Source of the DNA: Dechloromonas denitrificans
GTDB lineage: Bacteria > Pseudomonadota > Gammaproteobacteria > Burkholderiales > Rhodocyclaceae
Length of the DNA stretch: 64,000 nucleotides
Direction: 5' to 3'
Assembly (NCBI RefSeq): GCF_001551835.1
Contig: NZ_LODL01000019.1
Coordinates: forward strand, 431,430 to 495,429
Below the pieces are notes generated by a model. That model was not told the DNA's origin. It saw only the letters and a list, made by a program, of their open reading frames with translations, and did not search any database. The position numbers were made by a program, and so were the translations under genes. Shown one piece after another: positions 8,844-17,100 of this stretch (positions are counted from its first letter, which is position 1; every line of letters begins with the position of its first letter).

Positions 8844-9442
8844 TCCTCCGTCTCGCCACTCTGACACTTTGCCTTCTCGCCGCCCAGCCTGCGCTGGCCG
8901 AACGGGCCGACCGCGACAAGCCGATGCAGCTTGAAGCCAACCGGGTCTCGATCGACGACGCCAAGAAGATCCAGATCCTCGAAGGCGATGTCGTCATCAC
9001 CAAAGGTACCATGGTGCTCAAGGCCGATCGCATCGTCATCACCGAAGACCAGTACGGCTTCCAGAAAGGCACCGCCTTCGCCGGCAAGGGCGGCCTCGCC
9101 CGCTTCCGCCAGAAGCGCGAAGGCAGGGACGAATACATCGATGGCGAAGCCGAGCGCATCGAATACAACAGCAACAGCGAAATTGCCGAACTATTTCATC
9201 GGGCCTGGGTGAGAAGCGGCGAGGACGAAGTCAAAGGCGATTACATCTGGTACGACGCCGTCAGCGAAAAGTACCTGGTCACCGCCGGCGAGACGCGCGA
9301 CCCGAAAGCCGGGCCGCCGCGCGTGCGCGCCGTCATCCAGCCCAAGAACAAGGGCAGCGAACCGGCCCAGCCGGCTGTTCGCGGCGAGCGACTGGAATTG
9401 AAGGGCGCCCCCGGCCTGAATAGCCAACCGAGCCGGGAATAG
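8840..9442 (+). CDS. lptA: LPS export periplasmic bridge protein LptA
   Basis: The 200-aa protein has a signal peptide (cleavage after LLAAQPALA, near residue 20) and an OstA/LptA domain: QLEANRVSIDDAKKIQILEGDVVITKGTM is quoted here only by its ends, QLEANRVS and GDVVITKGT. LptA oligomers form the periplasmic bridge that carries LPS to LptDE. A charged tail follows the domain. In most relatives lptB (the ABC ATPase), rpoN and hpf come next; here the operon ends and phasin genes follow, so LptB must be encoded elsewhere. Confidence 0.93.
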   Translation: MILRLATLTLCLLAAQPALAERADRDKPMQLEANRVSIDDAKKIQILEGDVVITKGTMVLKADRIVITEDQYGFQKGTAFAGKGGLARFRQKREGRDEYIDGEAERIEYNSNSEIAELFHRAWVRSGEDEVKGDYIWYDAVSEKYLVTAGETRDPKAGPPRVRAVIQPKNKGSEPAQPAVRGERLELKGAPGLNSQPSRE

Positions 9443-9537
9443 CCCAACCGCACTTTGCCGCAACGCAAAACAACCGGCACTACCTGATTTAGGGTAGTCG
9501 CGCTAAGTCATTGAGAAACAGACTAAAAAATATTTTG

Positions 9538-9636
9538 GTGCACTGCACAAAAGGCAGTTGACATCAAAACAATCACCTCTATAATTACAGGCATGGTGCA
9601 GTGCAACATTGCTTCAGATAAGTGCGCTGCAACGGT
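9538..9636 (+). promoter_or_regulatory. Phasin promoter with three TGC-rich operator-like elements
   Basis: A near-perfect sigma-70 promoter reads TTGACA at 9558-9563, 16 bases, TATAAT at 9580-9585. Just upstream is the palindrome GTGCACTGCAC (9538-9548); just downstream of the -10 lies GTGCAGTGCAACATTGC (9596-9612); a third TGC-rich block (AGTGCGCTGCAACGG) starts at 9621. A strong promoter overlapped by TGC-rich repeats is what is seen at phasin genes controlled by the PHA-sensing repressor PhaR in other bacteria. The PhaR assignment is an inference; no phaR gene is in the window. The rest of 9443-9537 shows nothing else I recognise. Confidence 0.75.
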
Positions 9637-9681
9637 TTTTTTGACTGTCTTGCATGACCTTTTAATCTAGGAGATACCACC

Positions 9682-10236
9682 ATGTTCACCACGCCTGAGC
9701 AATTCGCTTCCGCCAACAAAGCCACTGTTGACTCCCTGCTCTCCCTGGCCAACACCGCCCTGGCATCTGCCGAGCGCATCGCTGCCCTGAACCTGAACAC
9801 CGCCCGTTCGCTGATGGAAGATTCCGTCTCCGGCGCCAAGGCCCTGATGGGTGCCAAGGACGTTCAGGAAGCCCTGTCCATCCAGGCTTCCCTGGCCCAG
9901 CCGAACGTCGAGAAGGCCGTTGCCTACTCGCGCAGCGTCTACGAAATCTCTGCCCAGACCCAGGAAGAACTGTCCAAGATGGTTGAAGGCCAGTTCGGCG
10001 AATTCCAGAAGACCGTCGCCGGCCTGCTCGACAAGGCTGCCAAGTCCGCCCCGGCTGGCTCCGACGTTGCCGTTGCCGCCGTCAAGAGCGCCATCGCTGC
10101 CGCCAACTCCGCTTTCGACAACATGAACAAGGCTGCCAAGCAAGTTGCCGAAATCGCCGAAGCCAATGTTGCTGCTGCCACCAACGCCACCGTCAAGGCC
10201 GTCGGTTCCGCTGCTGCCGCCAAGAAGTCCAAGTAA
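9682..10236 (+). CDS. phaP: Phasin (PHA granule-associated protein), copy 1
   Basis: The 184-aa, all-helical, Ala-rich protein has the Phasin_2 family layout: MFTTPEQFASANKATVDSLL at the N-terminus, then long amphipathic helices including LNTARSLMEDSV, QASLAQPNVEKAVAYSRSVYEI and EIAEANVAAATNATVKAV, and a basic tail KKSK. Phasins coat polyhydroxyalkanoate granules and control their size and number. A ribosome site (AGGAG at 9669-9673) precedes the ATG. Codon use is biased (GCC/CTG/AAG), as expected of an abundant protein. It is followed by a strong terminator and then a paralogue. Confidence 0.92.
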   Translation: MFTTPEQFASANKATVDSLLSLANTALASAERIAALNLNTARSLMEDSVSGAKALMGAKDVQEALSIQASLAQPNVEKAVAYSRSVYEISAQTQEELSKMVEGQFGEFQKTVAGLLDKAAKSAPAGSDVAVAAVKSAIAAANSAFDNMNKAAKQVAEIAEANVAAATNATVKAVGSAAAAKKSK

Positions 10237-10244
10237 TCAGTTGT

Positions 10245-10275
10245 AAAAGCCCCCGCCTCACGGCGGGGGCTTTGT
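10245..10275 (+). terminator. Rho-independent terminator after phasin 1
   Basis: AAAGCCCCCGC and GCGGGGGCTTT form an 11-bp stem around CTCACG, followed by a short T-rich tract (TTTGTTT). It separates the two phasin genes, so the second must depend on read-through or its own weak promoter; the 36 bases left before the second gene hold no clear promoter. Confidence 0.85.
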
Positions 10276-10311
10276 TTCATCCACACTTACCAAAACAGAC
10301 TGGAGATGATG

Positions 10312-10878
10312 ATGAGCAACCCGAATATTGACCAACTGGCCGCCGCCCAAAAAGCCAATGCCGAAGTGATGATGGCCCTGCTGCGTACCGCCTTCAACGG
10401 CGTCGAGCGCCTGACCGCCCTCAACATGGCTGCCTCCCGCGAATTCTTCAACAACACCGTTGCCAGCACCCAGCAACTGATGTCCGCCAAGGACGCCAGC
10501 GAAATGGCCAAGCTCAACAGCAATCTCGCCCAGCCGAACGTCGACAAGTTGATGGATTACTCCCGCAACGTGTATGACCTGGTGGCCCAGATGCAGAAGG
10601 AAGTGACTTCGGTCATGGAAGCCCAGTACAGCACCTTCACCAAGACCGCGACCAGCGCCGTCGAGAAGGCCAAGGCTTCCGCACCGGTCGGTGGTGACGT
10701 GTTCGCCGCCACCATGCAGTCCATGCTCGGCGCCTCGACCAAGGCGTTCGACACCATGACCTCGATGGCCAAGCAACTGTCCGACATCGCCGAAGCCAAC
10801 ATGTCCGCCGCTGGCAAGGCCACCGGCAAGGCCGTCAGCGCGACGACCGCCGCCGCCAAGAAGACCGCTGCCAAGTAA
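10312..10878 (+). CDS. Phasin family protein, copy 2
   Basis: The 188-aa paralogue of the preceding phasin shares NLAQPNVDKLMDYSRNVYDLV, the internal helix pattern and the DIAEANMSAAGKATGKAV C-terminal helix. Three ATGs occur in a row at 10306, 10309 and 10312; the GGAG at 10302-10305 is adjacent to the first and ideally spaced (6 bases) for the third, so I chose 10312. Like copy 1 it should bind PHA granules. The N-terminus differs (SNPNIDQLAAAQKANAEVM), which may change granule or partner binding. Confidence 0.88.
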   Translation: MSNPNIDQLAAAQKANAEVMMALLRTAFNGVERLTALNMAASREFFNNTVASTQQLMSAKDASEMAKLNSNLAQPNVDKLMDYSRNVYDLVAQMQKEVTSVMEAQYSTFTKTATSAVEKAKASAPVGGDVFAATMQSMLGASTKAFDTMTSMAKQLSDIAEANMSAAGKATGKAVSATTAAAKKTAAK

Positions 10879-10897
10879 ACAGGCGCTTCCGGCCCAA

Positions 10898-10927
10898 GAA
10901 AAACCCGCGAAATCGCGGGTTTTTTTA
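10898..10927 (+). terminator. Rho-independent terminator after phasin 2
   Basis: AAAACCCGCG and CGCGGGTTTT form a 10-bp stem around AAAT with a run of seven T residues. It also serves, with A residues on the other side, as a possible end of the leftward cinA-like gene. Confidence 0.9.
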
Positions 10928-10949
10928 CGTCTACCGTCGGAGTCCCCGA

Positions 10950-11714
10950 CTAGGCACGCCAGGCCCAATTGATGCCGCGCCTTTCGACTTCGGCACGGAT
11001 TTCCGCCATGGCCTGCTCGACCAGCCCAGGCTCGCCTTCGACGCCGAGTTCCAGATGCTTGCGCTCCTTGCCGACCAGCGAAGGCAGCGAGAACAGGCGC
11101 AGCGTCGGGTAATCCTTGACGATGCGCTCCATCAGGTCGAGCAAGGCGCTTTCATAGGCCATCGGCCCAGTCAGCAGGACGGCCTTTTCGACCATGCCGC
11201 TCACCGCCTTGAATTCATCCCGATAGAAGGTATCGAGTGCCCATTCGATCATCGGATGGGCCATCTGCGGGAAGCCTGGCACGAAATAATGCCCCTTGGC
11301 CATGAAGCCGGGAATGCGGTTGAACAGGTTGGGGATGATCTGCACGCCCTGGGGGAAAGTCACCAACAACTTGCGCTTGTCGGTGATTTCCTCGCCGGCG
11401 AAGCGGACCTTCAATTCCTCGTACCCCTCGGCATGCAGTTCGAGATCGACGCCCAGCGCCAGGGCCACGGCCTGCCGGGTATGGTCGTCCGGCGTGTTGC
11501 CGATGCCGCCGCAGGAAAACACCACATCGCCGGTTGCCATCGTCCGCTTGAAAGTTTCAGCCAGACGCTGGCGGTCGTCGCCCAGATACTCCACCCACGA
11601 CAAACGCAAACCGCGTGCCCCGAGCAGTTCGGCAATCTTGGTGAAGTGCTTGTCCTGGCGCTTGCCGGACAGGATTTCGTCGCCGATGATGATGGCGCCA
11701 AAGGTACGGCTCAT
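10950..11714 (-). CDS. CinA-like molybdopterin-binding domain protein
   Basis: The 254-aa protein starts MSRTFGAIIIGDEILSGKR, the signature of the CinA N-terminal / MoCF-binding fold, with VFSCGGIGNTPDDHTRQAVA forming the dinucleotide-binding loop. Family members include competence/damage-inducible CinA and YfaY; some have ADP-ribose pyrophosphatase activity. The C-terminal nicotinamide-nucleotide amidase domain of full CinA (another 160 aa) is absent, so this is the stand-alone domain and probably not a PncC-type amidase. Its ATG overlaps the stop of the upstream EI24-like gene by 4 bases. Third gene of the hrpA operon. Confidence 0.85.
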   Translation of the reverse strand: MSRTFGAIIIGDEILSGKRQDKHFTKIAELLGARGLRLSWVEYLGDDRQRLAETFKRTMATGDVVFSCGGIGNTPDDHTRQAVALALGVDLELHAEGYEELKVRFAGEEITDKRKLLVTFPQGVQIIPNLFNRIPGFMAKGHYFVPGFPQMAHPMIEWALDTFYRDEFKAVSGMVEKAVLLTGPMAYESALLDLMERIVKDYPTLRLFSLPSLVGKERKHLELGVEGEPGLVEQAMAEIRAEVERRGINWAWRA

Positions 11715-12445
11715 ACACGCTCTCCCTCGATGGTGACAATTGCCCCGCCGCGCGAGCGACGGAGGGCTTCCAGCCCGTAATGGACGAATGATAGCGCCGC
11801 CAGCGCCGGGACCAGCAGACCGAGCAGCGGAATGTGGGCGAGCAGCGCCATGCTCAGGCCAAGCATGAACAGGGGCGCCTTGTTCTGCTGGCGAATGGCC
11901 TGCCACTCGGCCACCGTGGCATGCATCGATAGAGCGTCGTAGGCGAAGGTCCGGCGATTGAGCCAAGCCATCAGCAGGAGCGGCAGAATCAGCGACAGGC
12001 CGGGGATGATCCAGAACGGCAAGCTCAACAGCCAGCCGGCGATGAACAAAAGCGAGGCCAGCACGCTGTTCACCGCAGCAGCGACGAAACTGTCCTTACC
12101 CATCGGTGCCACGTCACGGTATTCGGTCTCGGAAAGGTGCTTGAGCAGCAGCGGCATGATCACCACGGCGGCGAGCAGCGAGGCAGTCAGGTAGGCGCCG
12201 GCGAAGATCGCCATCCAGCCACCCATGTAGGCCAAGATATGGGCCAGCCAGGCCAGACCCCAGCCGATCAGCAGGCTCATCGGCGGGTGGCCGAGCAACC
12301 AGTCGACCAGCACGCCCAGCCCCCAGATCGCCAGCACGATCCACAACACCAGCGAGAAAAGCGCCGGCACCAGCACATAGACCCAGACCTTGCCACGGCG
12401 CAGGCTGGCCAGCGAGCGCATCAGCGCCAGCATCACGTCACCCAT
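11711..12445 (-). CDS. EI24/CysZ-like integral membrane protein
   Basis: The 244-aa protein has four to six hydrophobic helices, beginning RRGKVWVYVLVPALFSLVLW, and a conserved central stretch (TEYRDVAPMGKDSFVAAAVN) typical of the EI24 domain family, which contains the sulfate transporter CysZ. No cysteine-biosynthesis genes are adjacent, so the substrate is left open. The start at 12445 overlaps the end of hrpA by 8 bases; an internal ATG at 12433 is an alternative. Confidence 0.75.
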   Translation of the reverse strand: MGDVMLALMRSLASLRRGKVWVYVLVPALFSLVLWIVLAIWGLGVLVDWLLGHPPMSLLIGWGLAWLAHILAYMGGWMAIFAGAYLTASLLAAVVIMPLLLKHLSETEYRDVAPMGKDSFVAAAVNSVLASLLFIAGWLLSLPFWIIPGLSLILPLLLMAWLNRRTFAYDALSMHATVAEWQAIRQQNKAPLFMLGLSMALLAHIPLLGLLVPALAALSFVHYGLEALRRSRGGAIVTIEGERV

Positions 12446-15400
12446 GCTTGATGCCCTCCCATTGCTTCTGCAGACGCTTGGTCGATACGGGCACCGGCGT
12501 CCGCAGTTCCTGCGCATAGAGCCCGACGCGCAGCTCTTCGAGCAGCCAACGGAACTGCTCGATCTGCGGATCGATGGTACCCAGCTTGGCGAGCTGGATG
12601 GCGCGGCGTTCGTAGTTGGTCCACAAGGGGCCATACTCGGCCATCAATTGTGCGTCGCGCGCCGGGTTGGCCTTCAGCTTGTCGAGCCGGACCTGGATCG
12701 CCTTGAAATAGCGCGGATAGTGCTGCAGCCGCTCGAAAGGCGTATCTGTGACGAAACTCTTGCCCATCAGGCGCTTCACCTGCGCCTCGATGTCCTGCAC
12801 TACCGCGGCATGGGCCTTGAAGGCCGGCAATTTCTTGGTCACTGCCTGCCATTCGGTGAGCACGGTACCGACCATGCGGCAGACCTCTTGCATGATCAGG
12901 CCGAGGCGTGCCTTGCTGTCGCCGCAGCGGCTCTTGAAGGCATTCGGCGTCGTCGGCAGCGGCTCGGTCAGGCAGGCCCGTTCGAAGGTCAGCGCGATGA
13001 TCTGCCGTTTCAGGTCGTCGTTGCTGCCCAGCGCCATGTACTGCATGCCCATCTGGGTCAGGCCGGGCACGTTCTTGTCGAAATACTTCACCTGGTCGCG
13101 GAACTGCAGCATGAACAGGCGGAGCAGACCGGCGCGATGGGCGGCGGCCGCTTCTTCGGCCGAATCGAAGACCTTCAGGCTGACGCTTTCGCCGTCATCG
13201 GTCAGCCCCGGATAGCCGAGCACAGTCTGGCCGGCGACCGGCACTTCCATCAGCTCCGGCAATTCGCCGAAGGTCCAGTCGGTCAGCTTGGTGTATTCGG
13301 ACGGCGTTTCGTGCAGTTCGGCGAACTCCTGCTTCGCCTCCTTGCCCCACTCGGCGCGCAAGGCGACCAGGCTCCGCTGCATGTCGAGCTGGCGGCCGTG
13401 TTCGTCGATCAGCTTGTAGTTCATCGAGAAGTGCGGCGGCAGCGCGTCGGGCCGGAAGGCATCCGGCGTCACCGCCCAGCCGCGCGCATTCAGGCCACGC
13501 GCTTCGAGGATATGGTCAATCAGCGGCTGGATCAGCCCCTGATTCATCTTCTTTTCGTTGCCGGCCACGGTCGACATGAATTCTTCGACAAATTCCGGCA
13601 CCGGCACCAGTTTCGCCCGGATCTTCTGCGGCAGCGTCTTGATCAGCTGCACCAGCTTTTCCTTCAACAGCCCGGGCACCAGCCATTCCATGCGCTGCAC
13701 CGGAATCTGGTTCAGTTGCGCCAGCGGCAGGGTCAGCGTCACGCCGTCGCGCGGCGAACCCGGCTCGAAATGGTAGGTCAGCGTGTATTCGACGCCGCCG
13801 ACCTTCAGGTGATGCGGGAAGGCCTCGGTCGTGACGCCGGCCGCCGAATGGCGCATCAGGTCGTCCTTCGACAAATAGAGCAGCTTCGGATTGTCGCGCT
13901 CGGCCTCCTTGCGCCAATGGTCGAAAGTGGCGCCGTTATGGATGCCTTCTGGAATGATCGAGTCGTAGAAGGCAAAGATCAGCTCGTCGTCGACCAGCAC
14001 GTCCTGGCGGCGTTGCTTGTGTTCGAGATGCTCGATGTCGCGGATCTGCTTCTGGTTATGCTGGTAGAACGGCCAGCGCTTGGCGTAGGCGTCGTCGATT
14101 TCCTCGCCGACCAGGCCCTGGCGGATGAAGATTTCGCGCGCCTCGGCCGGTGCCAGCGGACCGTAATGGATGCGCCGCTTCGGATTGATGACCACGCCGT
14201 AGAGCGTCGTCCGCTCCCAGCCGGCGACCTGCATCGCCTTCTTTTCCCAGTGCGCGTCGAAGTAGCTGCGCTTGATGAGGTGAGCGCCCACTTTCTCCAG
14301 CCAATCCGGCTCGATGCGGGCGACACAGCGCCCGAAGAGGCGCGTCGTCTCGGTGATCTCGGCCGCCATGATCCACTTGCCTGCCTTCTTTTGCAGCGGC
14401 GACGACGGGTGGATCAGGTAGCGGATGCCGCGCGCCCCGAGGTAATAGCCGGATTCGTCGGCCTTGCAGCCGATGTTGCCGAGCAGACCGGAGAGCAGCG
14501 CCTGATGGATGGCGTCGTAGGTACCGGGAATCTCGCTTTCCTTCCAGCCGCCGTCCTTGGCCGCCAGTTCGCCGATCATCGCGTGCAACTGGCTGTGCAC
14601 CTCGCGCCACTCGCGTAAGCGCAGGTAGGAGAGGAAATGCGCGTGACAGGTATCGACCAGTTGCTTGTTCGACTTCTTGTGTTCGACGGCGTTCTGGAAC
14701 CAATTCCAAAGCTTCCACCAACTGAGGAACTCCGACTTCTCGTCGGCAAACAGCTTGTGCTTCTCGTCCGCCGCCTGCTGGCGTTCCTGCGGCCGCTCGC
14801 GCGGGTCCTGCACCGAGAGGCCGGCGGCAATGACCATCACTTCCTTCAGACAACCGAGATCGCGCGCCGCAACCAGCATGCGGCCGATGCGCGGATCGAG
14901 CGGCAGGCGGGCCAGCGACTCGCCAACCTTGGTCAGGCGGTTTTCCTCGTCGAGCCCGCCCAATTCCTGCAACAGTGCGTAGCCGTCGGCAATCGCCTTG
15001 GCCGGCGGCGGCTCGATGAAGGGGAAGCTCTCGACATCGGTCAGCTTCAGCGACTTCATGCGCAGGATGACGCCGGCCAGCGAGGAACGCAGGATTTCCG
15101 GGTCGGTGAACGGCGCGCGGGCGTTGAAATCCAACTCGTCGTACAGGCGAATGCAGACGCCGGCCGCTACCCGGCCGCAACGCCCGGCCCGTTGCCGTGC
15201 CGCCGCCTGCGAGATCTTCTCGATCTGCAGTTGCTCGACCTTGTTGCGGTAGGAGTAGCGCTTGACGCGGGCCAGCCCGGTGTCGATGACGTAGCGGATG
15301 CCGGGCACGGTGAGCGAGGTTTCGGCGACGTTGGTCGCCAGCACGATGCGCCGCTGGTTGCCGGACGGCTTGAAGATGCGATCCTGCTCGCCGGCCGACA

Positions 15401-16433
15401 GGCGCGAGAAGAGCGGCAGGATTTCCGGCGCATGTGCCGATGACATGCCCGGCCGGGCCAGCGCATGCTTGCGCAAGGCTTCGGCTGCCTCACGGATTTC
15501 GCGCTCGCCGGGCAGGAAAACCAGAATGTCGCCGCTACCCAGCCGCGACAGTTCATCGGCGGCATCGACGATGGCGTCGTACAGATCTCGCTCGTCGTCC
15601 TGTTTTTCGAGATCGGACACCGGCCGGTAACGCACGTCGACCGGATACAGCCGGCCGGAAACCTCGATCACCGGCGCACCATTGAAATGCTGTGAAAAGC
15701 GCTCGGCGTCGATGGTCGCCGAGGTGATGATCACCTTCAGGTCCGGCCGCTTGGGCAGCAACTGCTTCAGGTAGCCGAGCAGGAAATCGATGTTCAGGCT
15801 GCGCTCGTGCGCCTCGTCGATGATGATCGCCTCGTAGGCGTTCAAATAGGGGTCGGACTGCGACTCGGCGAGCAGGATGCCGTCGGTCATCAGCTTGACC
15901 CAACTGTCGGTGGTCGACTTGTCGTGGAAACGGATTTTGACGCCGACCCCGGCCCCGACCTGCGTCTTCAGCTCCTGCGCCAGACGCGTCGCCACCGAAC
16001 GGGCGGCCAGCCGGCGCGGCTGCGTGTGGCCGATCAGGCCGCGAGAACCGATGCCGAGATCGAGGCAGATTTTCGGCAACTGCGTCGTCTTGCCCGAACC
16101 GGTTTCACCGCAGACGATGACTACCTGGTTTTTCTCGATCAGGTCGGCGATGTCAGCCCGCCGCTCATTGACCGGCAGGTCGGTCTGGAATTCCGGCTTC
16201 GGCAGTTTGCCGCGCCGGGCGACGACCGCCGCCTGCGACTGCGCCAGCAGGGCACCGAGCTCGGCCTGCAGTTTTTGCCGTTTTTCAGCGGTCGACCCTA
16301 GGGCCAGCCCTTGTTTTTGTGGTCGTAGCATTTCGCGCTGCAGGGCCAGTAGCCGGCGCGCGTCGGCGGTCAGTGTTGCGCGGAGGGAGTCGTCACGCCG
16401 CGAAGGTGTATTCTTGTGGGAAGCTTGGGCCAT
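12438..16433 (-). CDS. hrpA: DEAH-box ATP-dependent RNA helicase HrpA
   Basis: The 1331-aa protein matches HrpA in length (E. coli 1300 aa). Walker A GETGSGKTT is at residues 109-117, DEAH at 206-209, SAT (ITSATID) in motif III, and QRAGRCGR in motif VI, followed by winged-helix, HA2 and OB-fold regions and the long HrpA-specific C-terminal DUF3418 region. HrpA is a 3'-5' helicase involved in mRNA processing and in rescuing stalled ribosomes. The N-terminal 80 residues are basic. A perfect TATAAT on the coding strand lies at 16447-16442, only 9 bases from the start codon, which would make the mRNA nearly leaderless unless the real start is the Met at residue 35. Confidence 0.95.
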   Translation of the reverse strand: MAQASHKNTPSRRDDSLRATLTADARRLLALQREMLRPQKQGLALGSTAEKRQKLQAELGALLAQSQAAVVARRGKLPKPEFQTDLPVNERRADIADLIEKNQVVIVCGETGSGKTTQLPKICLDLGIGSRGLIGHTQPRRLAARSVATRLAQELKTQVGAGVGVKIRFHDKSTTDSWVKLMTDGILLAESQSDPYLNAYEAIIIDEAHERSLNIDFLLGYLKQLLPKRPDLKVIITSATIDAERFSQHFNGAPVIEVSGRLYPVDVRYRPVSDLEKQDDERDLYDAIVDAADELSRLGSGDILVFLPGEREIREAAEALRKHALARPGMSSAHAPEILPLFSRLSAGEQDRIFKPSGNQRRIVLATNVAETSLTVPGIRYVIDTGLARVKRYSYRNKVEQLQIEKISQAAARQRAGRCGRVAAGVCIRLYDELDFNARAPFTDPEILRSSLAGVILRMKSLKLTDVESFPFIEPPPAKAIADGYALLQELGGLDEENRLTKVGESLARLPLDPRIGRMLVAARDLGCLKEVMVIAAGLSVQDPRERPQERQQAADEKHKLFADEKSEFLSWWKLWNWFQNAVEHKKSNKQLVDTCHAHFLSYLRLREWREVHSQLHAMIGELAAKDGGWKESEIPGTYDAIHQALLSGLLGNIGCKADESGYYLGARGIRYLIHPSSPLQKKAGKWIMAAEITETTRLFGRCVARIEPDWLEKVGAHLIKRSYFDAHWEKKAMQVAGWERTTLYGVVINPKRRIHYGPLAPAEAREIFIRQGLVGEEIDDAYAKRWPFYQHNQKQIRDIEHLEHKQRRQDVLVDDELIFAFYDSIIPEGIHNGATFDHWRKEAERDNPKLLYLSKDDLMRHSAAGVTTEAFPHHLKVGGVEYTLTYHFEPGSPRDGVTLTLPLAQLNQIPVQRMEWLVPGLLKEKLVQLIKTLPQKIRAKLVPVPEFVEEFMSTVAGNEKKMNQGLIQPLIDHILEARGLNARGWAVTPDAFRPDALPPHFSMNYKLIDEHGRQLDMQRSLVALRAEWGKEAKQEFAELHETPSEYTKLTDWTFGELPELMEVPVAGQTVLGYPGLTDDGESVSLKVFDSAEEAAAAHRAGLLRLFMLQFRDQVKYFDKNVPGLTQMGMQYMALGSNDDLKRQIIALTFERACLTEPLPTTPNAFKSRCGDSKARLGLIMQEVCRMVGTVLTEWQAVTKKLPAFKAHAAVVQDIEAQVKRLMGKSFVTDTPFERLQHYPRYFKAIQVRLDKLKANPARDAQLMAEYGPLWTNYERRAIQLAKLGTIDPQIEQFRWLLEELRVGLYAQELRTPVPVSTKRLQKQWEGIKHG

Positions 16434-16441
16434 GGGGGGGC

Positions 16442-16447
16442 ATTATA
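16442..16447 (-). promoter_or_regulatory. Possible -10 box for hrpA (TATAAT)
   Basis: On the minus strand TATAAT precedes the hrpA ATG by about 8 bases. There is no convincing -35 at 16-18 bases. If it is real, transcription would begin within two bases of the annotated start. Confidence 0.35.
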
Positions 16448-16454
16448 TTCGCCC

Positions 16455-16484
16455 CAAAAACAAACGCCGCCCAAACGGGCGGCG
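16455..16484 (-). terminator. Orphan terminator-like hairpin upstream of hrpA
   Basis: On the minus strand CGCCGCCC, loop GTTT, GGGCGGCG is followed by TTTGTTTTT, a good intrinsic terminator. No leftward protein gene ends here: the DNA to its right (16485-16645) is the leader of the rightward hemerythrin gene. It could end an antisense or small RNA, or insulate hrpA from upstream transcription. Confidence 0.65.
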
Positions 16485-16645
16485 CATGCTCCTTGCCGTC
16501 CGCCAGGAACTGTTTGCCAAGGTGACGGCCTAATCGCCAGACCCGGTATAAACAGGGGCAAGGGAGGTTGTTGTGCCGCCCTTCTGCCCGGCGCGAATCC
16601 TGGCCCCTGCCACATCGGATGATTTCTCAGAAGGGAGATCAAGAT

Positions 16646-17092
16646 ATGCCCGCAATAAGGGAACAAGCCGTCGAGAAAATGCGCCGGGATCACGATCAAA
16701 TGCTGCAGTTGATCGAGCGCATCGAGGCCCAGTGCAACCAGCGTGACCGGCTGGACAATTGCAACGACTGCCATTCCAGCCAGCGCGGCGTCTGCCACGG
16801 CAATATCGAGCAGATGATCCGGGCCTTCGTCGAAATAACGCTGAAACACAACCTGGTCGAATCGATCTACATGGATGGGATGGTCCCGACAGCGCACCGC
16901 ATTGCGCACAATCAGGCACACATGGATATCGCGCAGCAGTTGAAGGAGATTCGCGTAGTTTTTTCCGGCGACGGCAACGGCATCCAGGCCATCGAGGGTA
17001 TCGACCGCGTCCGGGAAACCTTGTTCGCCCACTTCAAGGAGTACGACCAGCAACTCGAGGGTTATCTCGCGGCGGCTGTCGCCAGCGCCTAG
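16646..17092 (+). CDS. Hemerythrin-domain protein with a Cys cluster
   Basis: The 148-aa protein carries a complete set of hemerythrin di-iron ligands: H16, H68 and E72 (HNLVE), H88 and H92 (HNQAH), H129 and D134 (HFKEYD). Such proteins bind O2, NO or act as oxygen sensors or carriers; no signalling domain is fused. Between the first and second helices is a Cys cluster, C30, C39, C42 and C50 (NCNDCH and VCH), not part of the canonical fold, which could bind a metal or form redox disulfides. A GGGAG ribosome site at 16633-16637 supports the start. The pore-loop-like gene follows 8 bases later and is probably cotranscribed. Confidence 0.88.
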   Translation: MPAIREQAVEKMRRDHDQMLQLIERIEAQCNQRDRLDNCNDCHSSQRGVCHGNIEQMIRAFVEITLKHNLVESIYMDGMVPTAHRIAHNQAHMDIAQQLKEIRVVFSGDGNGIQAIEGIDRVRETLFAHFKEYDQQLEGYLAAAVASA

Positions 17093-17100
17093 AGCGGGCG

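Noticed and set aside
12390-14618. A 742-codon open frame on the plus strand opposite hrpA
   Set aside because: Antisense shadow of hrpA caused by codon bias; no domain, ribosome site or conserved motif.
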